NCBI RefSeq assembly: GCF_003597395.2
Contig: NC_133773.1
Location: 127,214,913 to 127,278,912 of the forward strand
Reading direction: 5' to 3'
From: Chelonoidis abingdonii
Taxonomy: Eukaryota > Chordata > Testudines > Testudinidae
Length of the DNA: 64,000 nt
The position numbers were made by a program, and so were the translations under genes. Shown here one piece after another: positions 13,001 to 25,000 of this stretch. Under the pieces are notes generated by a model. The model was not told where the DNA came from. It did not search any database and saw only the letters and a program-made list of their open reading frames with translations. Numbering within the stretch: position 1 is the first letter of the stretch; every line of letters begins with the position of its first letter.

Positions 13001-16000
13001 GAAGTCTAGGCTTCAGTTTTGTTTATAATATGTTTTAAATTGCAGGCTTTTAACATGTTTTTTAAAAGCCATATAGGTGACATTTTTAGCTATTCCAAAA
13101 TCCAGTACTCATCATTCTAAAATATTTTTTTTCTATTTTTAATAGGTCATCACACAACGAACTAGAAAAACATAGGTAAGTCATGAAAAGAAAGTGTAAT
13201 TATCTAGAAAAAGCATCGTAGATGTTTGGACGTGCATGTATAGATAGGGATATGGTGTTAGAATAGATGATTCATTCAGAACATCAAACTTCTAGCTGAT
13301 GAATACTGTACTTATAGAAGTATAACTTTCATATTAATGATGTTATTAAAAGTTAATTTCCCTAGTTGTTTGCTAGCATACCTTAAGAGTTATAAATACA
13401 ATAGAAATTTGAGTTATCATGATTAAGCTGCATGGATTAGGGGCTAGGGGAGGAGTCTGAAATGCAGAATTACTTTACTTTAAGCAACGTTTAAAGTAAA
13501 CTTTTGTGTGTCGCAGAGGAAGGATTTAGTCTTGCAACTCCCACTGTATGTAAACTCATTGCAAACAAATTCCCCATTAACTCAGCTTCCTTATAGAGAC
13601 AACAGGTTCCATCCAGAGGATTATGTTCAGGGCTGGAAATCAGGACTGGAAGTGTCGGCAACACTTTGAAAAACTATTATTTATTAATTAAAGAAGTTCA
13701 CAAAACCCTTTAGGCCCAGAATTTTAAATAGTCTCTTCATAACTATAGTAACAGCTACACATACAAAATGTGTGTGCACAATTTTAGGGTCTGGACTCTT
13801 TTTTTTTTTTTTTTTTTTTCCCTGTCTCTCTCTCTTTCTCTCTCTCTCGAGGCCATGCATCCTAAGGCAGTTACTAGAGCTGAAGACAATATATGCAAAC
13901 AAACTATAGTAATATAGAATAGGTGACAAATATGGCTCATGAAATTATGCACACAGATTTGATACATGCTTCATACTGTGTGAAGGGTGGTTGACAGACT
14001 CTACTGTATTGCATCTAAAGGGAAGGGTGATATTTGTAATGCTGAAATTTTCTTCCTGTCCTATCCCAAAATAGGATGAAGAAACTTAATCACAATTTCT
14101 TTATTAAAGTTCCTGTCACCATGTTTTTACTTTGTTGTTTTTTCATCCTCCTCGTCCTTGATCTTCTATTCAATCTCTTAGTACCCTTCCCTGCTCTGTC
14201 ACTACCAATCTATCTTTACTGGGTATCCACTTCCCCCCCATTTCTCTTTTATTATCTCAGCATGTAGTTTCCTTTTTCTCCCTCTGCTCTAGTCCTGAGC
14301 ACGTTTAAGCAGCACAGTGTGGGGGAGGCATTAGCACTGGATGCAGGTGCAGGAAAGGAGTGATTTTTTTTTTTTTAATATAATATATAATCGCATTTCA
14401 GTTTCTCACTTTGAGTTCTGCAATGCGTCTTTTCACATGCACGTTAATAGTACTTGCCACTGTGGCATTTTCTCTCTGCAGTTTGCTTATTTTCACGTTG
14501 AAACTTGAAGATATAGCTTCTAATTGCATTCAATTAGCAATATTAATTGTAATTACATACTGCAGGTCCTAAAGTTAAACTGTAGTTAAAGCTGAGTTTT
14601 CAGATAGCCTTAATCCAGCCATGAATGTGTAAAATTAAGAACATAAGAATGGCCATACTGGGTCAGATCAGTGGTCCATCTAGCCCAGTAACCTGTCTTC
14701 TCATAGTGACCAATGCCATATGCTTTTGGCAGTTGGAGATTCAGGGACACCCAGAACATGAGTTTGCATGCCTGATCATTTTGGCCAATAGTCATTGATG
14801 GACCTATCCTCCATGAACGTATCTAACTCTTTTTTGAACCCAGTTATACTTTTGGCCTTCACATCATCTCCATGGTAACAGGTTCCGTGGGTTGACACTG
14901 TGCTGTGTGAAGAAGTACCTCCTTATGTTTGTTTTTAAACCTACTGCCTGTTAATTTTGTCAGGTGACCCCTAGTTTTTGTGTTATGTGAAGGGATAAAA
15001 AAATGTTTCCCTACTCACTTTCTCCACACCATTCATGATTTTATCTCTCAGTCATCGCCTTTTCTATGATGAACAGTTCCAATCTTGTTAATCTCTTTTT
15101 ATGTAAAAGCTGTATCCTTCTCTGTACATTTTCCAGTTCTAATATAATATATATCTTTTGACATGGGGCATCCAGAATTGCACATAATATTCAAGGCATG
15201 GGGATCCCATGGATTTATATACTGGCCTTATGTTATTTTCTGTCTTATTATCTATCCCTTTCCTAATGGTTTCTAACATTCTGTTAGCTTTTTTGAGTGC
15301 CCGTGCACATTGAGTGGATGTTTTCAAGTGGCTAACCATGAAGGCTCCAAGAGCTCTTTCTTGAGTGGTAACAGCTAATGAAGACCCAGTAATTTTGTAT
15401 GTATAGTTGATAAGTTTTTTTCCAGTGTACATTACTTTGCATTTATCAACAATGAATTTCATCTGCCGTTTTGTCACTAATCACATAGTTTAGCGAGATC
15501 CCTTTGTAACTCTTCACAGTCAGCTTTGGAGTTAACTGTCTTGAGTAATTTTGTATCATGTGCAAAGTTTGCCATCTCTAGGTATTTAAACTCACTCAGT
15601 GCTTACACTTTAGGGGAAATACAAGTTCACTCGGTGCCTATGTTCCTGCATCTGGGCATGAGCACTGCTGCCTTGCTTTAGGCGACCGGGTGCCTCTCTG
15701 CCGCCTAAGCCCCAGAGCAATTCATGAATGGGGGTAGACGTGCTCAAAGGCTGCCTACTGGATTGGGTCCCATCCAGAATCTGGCTGGAGGAGGAAGTGG
15801 CGGTGCTCACTTTAAAACTTGTAGTCCAGTGGTTAGAACATTTCATGGGATGTGGGCGACGTCTCTTTTTGGCCCAGTGACTGTTTTTATCTACAGTCAC
15901 TGGGCCAAAGAGAGCTGAAGGGGGAATGACTCTGTAGCCCAGTGGTTATGGCACCCACCTGGGAGGTGGGAGACCCAGGATTCCCTGCCCAATCATTCTT

Positions 16001-19000
16001 TCATTATTTATCCACAGTGGAACAAGTTCAACAGGAGACACAGAGAGAAGCCTACATCAGAATATCCCATCACCCAGTGGTTACAGCCCTGCTTTTGAGA
16101 GGTGTGGGAGACCCTTGTTCAAATTCTTTCTTGCCCATCAGCAAAGAGGGGAACTGAGTCTCTAAAAGTTATAAGGTGGGCATCCCCCTCCTCCTCTGAC
16201 ATTTCGTGTGGAGGAACGCAGGCATCTAACTCTTTCCGTCCTGAAAGAAATGTCTTTGGCACCTTGGCGCCAACTTTCTCTGCCGCCGGTGGGTGCTCGC
16301 CCTGACTCCACCATTTCCCTGCCCCTGCCCTGCCCCCATTACAACCCCTTCCCCAAAGTCCCCGCCCCAACTCCACCCCCTCCCGGCCCCGCCTCTTCCC
16401 TGAGCATACTGCATTCCCTGCCCTTCCTTCCAGCCACGCAAAACATCTGTTTCACGGTGTGAGCTCTGGGAGCTAAGTGGAAAAAGCGGGCACGTGGCAT
16501 GCTCAGGGGAGGAGGCGGAGCAGAGGCGGAGGTGAGCTGGGCGGGGAGCTGCCGGTAGGTGCTGAGCACCCACCCATTTTTCCTCGTGGGTGCTCCAGCC
16601 CCGGAGCACCCATGGAGTTGGCACCTATATTCAGCACGTAAGCCTGCAGGTGTCAGGTTCCTGTTAGTAGAACACTAACCAGAGATAGGCGCCTCCCTGC
16701 AGCCCTGACTTAAGTTCTAGCCTCTGAGAGAGGCATGGCTTCGCAACACCCTGGCTGTCAGCATCGCCCATTGACTAGCTTAGGCAGCTCCCAGCCTTGT
16801 GCACTGACTTTTTGGTTGCATCCTAAGGTGCCCGTCTCTCTCTCTCCATTCATTGTATAGGGAGCCTGGGCGCCTGACTCGGCTTTGTGGATCATACTGT
16901 TGTTCCTGTGATTTTTCTACACGCCTGAAAGTTCCATGTAATAATGCCTAAGTCCCTTTGTGAATCCGGGCCCTAAAAATCTGGAGTCTAGTCTAGTCTT
17001 GTGCATCATCAACAGAACTGTTTATTAATAATCCCAGTCAGTTACAGCTTTGGAAACCTACAAAGAGCAATGGGTTTACCCAAGTGTCATGCGGGGCATA
17101 ATTTGAAGACTATGAGGGTTCACAAGTGTAACAAAAGGTCTAATTTGGCCTTCAAATCCTTATTAGTGACAATGGCATGAGAAATCTAGGACCCAGGTTG
17201 AGTTTTCAGGGCTGACAACTAGAAAAACTATTTTATTTTATTTTTTTTTTTAATTTGTATACTGAGTACAGAATCCGTGATGGACAATAAACATGGAATT
17301 CCTCAATGCCTTTTCTTACAGTGTGTTTTCAGTTTGTATCCAAAGGGTTCAACTTAAGTTTCACCCTTCAATTTAATGTCTTTGCCATTCTGGATTGAAT
17401 TGGGGCCTCAACATATTGAATGAGTAATAATCATTTTCGGAACAGTGAGGCTTTATCTTCAAATTTTTGGGGGGTATAGAAAGGCGATGGAAGGATGGCC
17501 TTCTTCCCAAATTAAGCTCTCTACTTAACTAAGCATGGTATAGTGTATATATGTTCCTGTTACAGCTTGTGAAATATTACCCTTTTTTGTTCTCATTGGC
17601 TGGGACTTGTGCATAAAAATCTGTGTCTTAAATTTATTGCACAAAATTCTTTTGGGGTCAATTAATTTTTAATCTGTTTTTTTTCCCCTGAAGCAGATAT
17701 GGTGGTTTAGCTTGCTGCAGACTGGTTATCCAAATCTGCTCTCGGTTTCAGGGAATTCAATGAGAGTTATGTATGCCTATCGGAGAGCAGAATTGGGCCT
17801 GCTGTGTTGTGAAATATGCAGTTCAGGTTCCAGAAATAGTGCTAAATGTGAACATTTAACCTAGCAGATAATAAACAATGCTAGTGAAAAGCATAATGTT
17901 CTCTCTTCATAGCAGTTTAAATTGGGTCAGTCCTTTAAATGCTTTTGATCCAGGTAAAGCATCGTTTTCTTGTTGCAAAACACTGACATTCACAAGAAGG
18001 GCAACTTTTGGTGTTTTGTTTTTTTTTTTTGGTTAGTTTGTTTGGGTTTTGTTTGAGTCTCTAAAAGACCAAACCATGACAACTATATCATACACAGGAG
18101 TGCAAGGGATTAATTTCAACATCTTTTTTTTTTTTTTTTTTTAGTGCTGTCAATTAAACGCAGTTAACTCACGCGATTAACTAAAAAAAAATAATTGTGA
18201 TTGATCTCACTGTTAAACAATAGAATACCAATTGAAATTTATTAAATGTATTTGGACATTTTTCTACATTTTCAAATATATTGATTTCTATTACGACACA
18301 GAATACGAAGTGTACAGTGCTCACTTTATATTTTTATTACAAATATTTGCACTGTAAAAATGATAAAAGAAATAGTATTTTTCAATTCGCGTCATACAAG
18401 TACTGAAGTACTGTAGTGCAATCTTTTTATCATGAAAGTGTAACTTATAAATGTAGATTTTTTTTTTTTTGTTGCATAACTGTGTAAAACTTTAGAGCTC
18501 ACAAGTCCACTCAGTCCTACTACTTCTTGTTCAGCCAATCGCTGAACAAATAAGTTTGTTTACATTTACAGGAGATACTCCTGCCTGCTTCTTATTTACA
18601 TTTTCACTTGAAATTGAGAACAGGCATTCGCATGGCACTTTTGTAGCCGACATTGCAAGGTATTTATGTGCCAGATATACTAAACATTTGTATGCCCCTT
18701 CATGCTTTGGCCACCATTCCAGAGGACATGCTTCCATGCTGATGATACTTATTAAAAGAAATAAAACATTTATTAAATTTGTAACTGAACTCCTTGGGGG
18801 AGAATTCTTTGTCTCCTGTTCTTTTATGCCTGCATTCTGCCATATATTTCATGTTATAGCACTCTCAGATGATGACCCAGCACATGTTCGTTTTAAGACC
18901 ACTTTCACAGAAGATTTGACAAAATGCAAAGAAGGTACCAATGTGAGATTTCTAAAAATAGCTAGAGAATGCGACCCAAGTTTTAAGAATCTGAAGTGCC

Positions 19001-22000
19001 AGTAAGATTTTTTTGGCTCCCGAGGACAGTGTTATATCGAGGTAGAGGTGTATTCCTAAATGGGAAGGTAACATAGTTTGTTATACCTGCATTCAAAAAG
19101 CTGATCTAACCATACTGGAAGTGCTTTGATGTTGGTCTCTTAAACTATCTATGCTGCTTGGTGTAAGTCAGGCATGATTTTAAACCATTTCTGCTGGGAA
19201 ATCTGAACTCAGTATGTTTTATTTGTTGGCTAGAAGCAGGCAGTGGTTTAGTTTATTTTTTGCGTTTAGCACCGAAACCAGTATTCAAACTTAGGTGCTA
19301 ATGTGTGGCACTTAAGACTTTCAGGTGCTGCAGGGTTAGCTGCCTCACTGTCAGTGCTCAGGTTTAAAATATGGACTCATAACTAGTTCTGTCCTGCTTT
19401 CACCAGATGTTTCACAGGAACTGCCTTTATATCAAGGCCCCACACACTGTAAGGCAAAGTAAATCTAAATTCTGTCGCAAGGCCCTTTTTAATCTACATA
19501 AGAGTAGCCTTACTGTGCCAGACCAAAGGTCCATCTAGCTCAGTATCCTGCCTTCTGACAGTGACCAGTGCCAGGTGCCCCAGAGGGAATGAACAGAACA
19601 AGTAACCATCAAGTGATCCATCCCCTGTCGCTCATTCCCAGCTTCTGGCAAACAGAGGCTAGGGACACCATCCCTGCCCATCCTGGCTAATAGCCACTGG
19701 TGGACCTACCCTCCAGGAATTTATCTAGTTCTTTTTTGAACCCTGTTATGGTCTTCACAGCATCCTCTGGCAAGAGTTACACAGGTTGACTGTCTGTTGT
19801 GTGAAGTAATACTTCCTTTTATTTGTTTTAAAATATTAATTTCCTTTGGTGGCCCCTAGTTCTTGTGTTATGAGAAGTAGTAAACAACACTTATCTACTT
19901 TCTCTACACCAATCATGATTTTATAGACCTTAATCATATCTCCCCTTAGCCATCTCTTTTCCAAGCTGAAAAGTTCCAGTCTTTTTAATCTCTCATCATC
20001 TATCTCTGTCTTATCTATCCCTTTCTTAATTATTCCCAGCATTCTTTTTGCTTTTTTGACTGCCGCTGCACATTGAGTGGATCTTTTCAGAGAACTATCC
20101 TGTGTTCTACACAATGACTCCAAGATCTCTTTCTTGAGTGGTAACAGCTATTTTAGACCCCATCATTTTATGTATAGTTGGGATTATGTTTTCCAATGTG
20201 CATTACTTTGCATTTATCAACATTAAATATCATCTGCCATTTTGTTGGCCAGTCACCCAGTTTTGAGAGATTCTTTTGTAGCAATTTGCAGTTTGCCTGG
20301 GTTTTAGCTATCTTTAGTAATTTTGTATCGTCTGCAAATTTTGCCACCTCCCTGTTTACCCCTTTTTCCAGATCATTTGACTATGTTGAATAGGACTGGT
20401 CCCAGAACAGACCCCTGGGGGACACCACTATTTACCGCTCTCCATTCTGAAAACTGACCATTTATACCTACCCTTTGTTTCCTGTCTTTTAACCAGTTAC
20501 CAATTCATGAGAGCACTTTCCCTCTTATCCCGTGGCAGCTTTCTTTGTGTAAGAGCCTTTGCTGAGGAACCTTGTCAAAGGCTTTCTGAAAATCTAAGTA
20601 CACTATATGCACTGGTTCCCCTTGGTCCACATGCTTGTTGACCCCCTCAAAGAATTCTAGTAGATTGGTGAGGCATGATTTCCCTTTACTGAAACCATGT
20701 TGACTCTTCCTCGACAAATTATGTTGATCTGTATGTCTGAGAATATTTCTCTTTATTATAGTTTCAACCAGTTTGTCCGGTGCTGAAATCAGGCTTATAG
20801 GCCGGGATCACTTTGGAGCCCTTTTTAAAAATTGGCATCACATTAGCTATCCTCCAGTCATCTGGTACAGAAGATGATTTAAATGATAGGTTATAGACTA
20901 CAGTTAGTAGTTCTGCAATTTCACATTTGAGTTCCTTCAGAACTCCTGGGTAAATACCATTTGGTCCTGGTGACTTATTGCTGTTTAATTTATCAATTTG
21001 TTTCAAAACTTCCTCTAATGATACCTCAATCTGGGACAGTTCCTCAGTTCTGTCACCTAAAAAGAATAGCTCAGTTTGGAAATCTTCCTCACATCCTCAG
21101 CCATGAAGACCGATGCAAATAATTCATTTAGTTTCTCCGCTATGACTTTATTGTCTTTGAGTGCTTCTTTAGCATCTCAATCGTTCAGTGGCCGAACTGG
21201 TTGGTTAGCAGGCTTCCTGCTTCTGATGTACTTAAAAAAATTTTGCTATTACTTTCTGAGTCTCTGGCTAACTGTTCCTCAAATTCTTTTTTTGGCCTTC
21301 CTAATTATATTTTTACACTTCATTTGCCAATGTTTATGCTCCTTTCTATTTTTCTCATGAGGATTTAACTTCCACTTTTTAAGGGATGCCTTTTTGCCTC
21401 TCACTGCTTCTTTTACTTTGTTGTTTAGCCACGGGGGCTCTTTTTTGGTTCTCTTACTATGTTTTCTAATTTGGGATATACATTTAAACCGAGCCTCTAT
21501 TATGGTGTCTTTAAAAAGTTTCCATGCAGCTTGCAGAGATTTCACTTTTGGCACTGTACCCTTTAATTTCTGTTTAACTAACCTCCTCACTTTTGTGTAG
21601 TTCCCCTTTCTGAAATGAAATGCTATAATGTTGGGCTGCCGTGGTGTTTTTCCTGCCACAGAGATATTAAATTTAATTATATTATGGTCACTATTACCAA
21701 ATGGTCCAGCTATATTCACCTCTTGGACCAGATCCTGTGCTCTACTTAGGACTAAATCAAGAATTCTCTCTCCGCTGGTGGGTTCCAGAACCAGCTGCTC
21801 CAAGAAGCAGTCATTTAAGGTATCAAACTTCTTATCTCTGCATCCCATCCTGAGGTGATGTACCCAGTCATATGAGGATAATTGAACTCTCCCATTATTA
21901 TTTTGAGTTTTTATTTATATATTATTGAATTTTTTATTTTAATAGCCTCTCTAATCTCTCTGAGCATTTCACAGTCACTATCACCATCCTGGTCAGTAAT

Positions 22001-25000
22001 ATATCCCTACCATTATATTCTTATTATTAGAGCATGGAATTACTATCCATAGAGATTTTATGGTACAGTCTGATTCATTTACGATTTTTACTTCATTTGA
22101 TTCTATGCTTTCTTTCACATATAATGCCACTCCCCCACCAGCATGACCTGTTCTATCCTTCCGATATATTTTGTACCCTGGTATTACTGTGTCCCAGTGA
22201 TTATCCTTGTACCACCAAGTTTTTGTGATACCTATTATATCAATATCTTTATTTAATACGAGGCACTCTAGTTCACTCATTTTATTATTAGATTTCTAGC
22301 ATTGGTATATAAGCACTTTAAAAACTTGTCTCTTTTTAGCTGTCTGCCATTACACAATGTAATTGAATGGAACTCTTTTTTTATTTGACTGTTTCTGATC
22401 AGACCCTGCCTGTATTTTATCATTTTCCATCCTCTTGTCCTCACTAGGAAGGACATAGAGATCCTCTATTAATAGATCCTCCTATAAGGGATGTCCGAAC
22501 CACTTGCTCCTCCGCATCTGTCAGCTTTTCTCTAGCCCTGAATTTAAAAACTGTTCTACGACCTTTTTAATGTCTTAAAACAGTGCTCCAGGTTGGGAGA
22601 CAAGAAATTCTACAGCAGAGTGGGGGAAGTATTAAACCAAATGAAAGTTTAGGGTTTTATTTCATTAAATTTGAAAATGAATAATAGAATCAGTAGCGTC
22701 CTCTGTGCTTATATATATTGCTATTATGTTCACTTTATTTTACTCTTGCCCCCCTAAATTTTCAGTTTACTTTGTGCTCTATTAACACCTAATTATGTTG
22801 CAGAAGCTAAAGGTTTTGATGGGTGGGGTTTAGGCGGTGTAGGAGAGGTTTAGACATGGATATGTTCACATCACTGAGGAGGGTGTTTAGTTTCTATGTT
22901 CTTCCTATGGGCATTACTCAGTCTTGCTTGGCAGAGAGATTCAGTAAATGTTGTTCATTCCAGGGGAGCATCACAACTGCCCTATTCTGCCACCAGCATT
23001 ATAAATATTCAAGACTTCCACAGCGCTAAACACAGGCAGAAAGCTAGAGCTGCTCTAGGATTTACTCTGCTTGTATACACTCAGCTTCCTGCCATTTAGG
23101 GTGACCAGATAGAAAGTGTGAAAAATTGGGACAGAAGGTGGGGGGTAATAGGCGCATATATAAGAAAAAGCCCCCAATATCGGGACTGTCCGTGTAATAT
23201 CGGCACATCTGGACCCCATGTGCTCAAACCCGGCAATGGCTAAAACATCAGGTACTGAGAAGGGATTATCACGAGTAGGATTTGAATAAAACTTCTGTTT
23301 TTGACATTTAAAAACTCTTCCCTCAAATATGATTTGTTTCTATTAACTAAAATGTTAGTTATATAAAGTAAGTCAGAGGCCTAATCTTCATGGGTGAGTA
23401 CCTAGAAGCAGGCACCTGATTAAACGTTGCCTCATTTTCAGAGATGTTGGGCACACACACAACTCCCACAAAAACCAATGAGAGTTGAAGGCACTTGTTA
23501 CCTCAGAAAATCAGCTGTTCAGTTAGGTGCCTAACTATAGAATTAAATGCCTACCTTTGGGTACCCAACTTTGAAAACAAGACTCTGAGCTACAACAGCA
23601 GCCATAGCTGTGTCCTGCCCTGAATCCCTGGTGGAATTCCTGTTTGTCTGTGACATTTGCCTGGTATGTGGATGGCTCTTAGAAGTAAATACTTGGCACC
23701 TAAATGTTTAACTTGCAATAATAAGGATATTCTTGCCACGATAACAGTAAAAACACACATGCATCTATCTTATCTACTTATCTGTCTATTCTCTAGTTAC
23801 TTGTGGGTGGGAGAAGGGATTTAACATGGATATATATTGCCTTCACGCTTCACCCACTGATCACTGTTTCTTCTGGGTGATTAGCAAAGCAGGATGTGTA
23901 CCTCCCAACAGCTTTGTGTTTTGTCATAAAGCAAAGAGGATATTGTTTTCAGCATTTATGGATACTGTCCTTAATTAATCTCGGTATCTAACTTGGCCTC
24001 CCTTGCCATCAACTCAATACCAGCCACTAAGGGAAACTAAGTGTTACAAAAATGTCTTTTCTTTTTAGTTTTTTGTTTTTTAAAAGTCCTCTATCATTCT
24101 TAGCCTAAAATGCCTGCTGAGAGCCCTGTACTGTGCATTGTCAATGTAATCTGTGTTGCAGCTCAGATTTGCTAGCATTACACTTTTTTCTAGATCCCTT
24201 TCTCTTGGCCACTGTCCAGAGACACAATGTCCTTGTTTAGCATTTTGATGTGGGGAAACACTGATAATTAGAGCAGGTTTCAAGCCATGAGCTGATTTGT
24301 AAGCAGCAACTTGCTCCAGGATGTGTGTTGTCAGTCGATAAATACACAGCTTGTGTGTGCTGAGCCACAGTGTGTCTTGTGCCTGATTATGCACTGTGTG
24401 CGTACATGTTGATTGAACCCACACCCTAGGGGGAGTATTGTTTAAAATAATAAAGTTAATTTCTAGAAGAATGGAGATGTCATTCTGTTCTCCCTTATGC
24501 TGGTATAAAACCAGTTTAACCACACACTGATTTTAGTGGAGTTCCTCCTTATTTACAATGGTATAATTTAGGGCAGAATCAGGCCCTGGAGTTTTAAGAC
24601 ACGTCCAGGATGTGTGTATATATAAAATAATGGAATTAAACCTATAATGTACCAGCATCTGAACAAATAGGTCCTGCAATGGAAATCTCATTGCCCTCAA
24701 GGGTTTGTTGGACTGGGCCCTCAATTTCCTTAGGCACCAGACTGACTTATGAAGATTGGAGATTTTCTATTTTGCAAATTTAACAAATAAACCCAAAATT
24801 AAAACAGATGGATTTGTGGAGCTGTGTTACATGGGGAAAAAGTTCCAGCATGTTAGTGTGCAAAATGAGTGAATGAAAGGGTATGATGTGGCAGTGAGCC
24901 TTTAAAAAAAAAAAACAGCTTTGAAGAAATGAACCTATTAACAGTCTTATTTTTGTAAATGCTGTTCCCAGCTGTGTATGCTTATGTATGTATATTTGTG

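Larger units (their letters stand above)
1741..13145 (+). other. MXD4: MXD4 intron 2
   Basis: An 11.4-kb intron. From 1741 to about 3990 I recognise no repeat copies beyond simple sequence, so it is largely unique and A+T-rich. After that it holds the hAT-type MITE at 3999-4133, the palindromic repeat at 5715-5838, the composite repeat at 6103-7104, a partial MITE at 9317-9410, a possible MIR fragment near 9150-9280, and the 0.6-kb MITE at 11267-11865. The rest shows nothing I can name. Confidence 0.8.
19490..22590 (-). mobile_element. CR1 LINE, nearly 3.1 kb, with endonuclease and RT remains
   Basis: Read on the minus strand from about 22590: an APE-type endonuclease start (CLYTNAR, then [20 protein letters not shown] and [10 protein letters not shown]), the central linker ([19 protein letters not shown]), then RT with [43 protein letters not shown] (about 20440-20395) and the catalytic AKFADDTKL (about 20350-20320). 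A C-terminal block [19 protein letters not shown] follows at 20123-19836, then the 3' UTR to about 19490. Stops, frameshifts and an internal deletion after KKGID (PLYKSM...VQFWSP region missing) make it inactive. Confidence 0.93.

Noticed and set aside
16226..16624. 132-residue open frame on the minus strand, Gly/Pro rich
   Set aside because: It is a composition artefact of the GC-rich MITE at 16264-16627.
18556..19005. 149-residue open frame on the plus strand
   Set aside because: It is antisense to the hAT dimerisation domain encoded on the minus strand and continues through the rearranged hAT segment.
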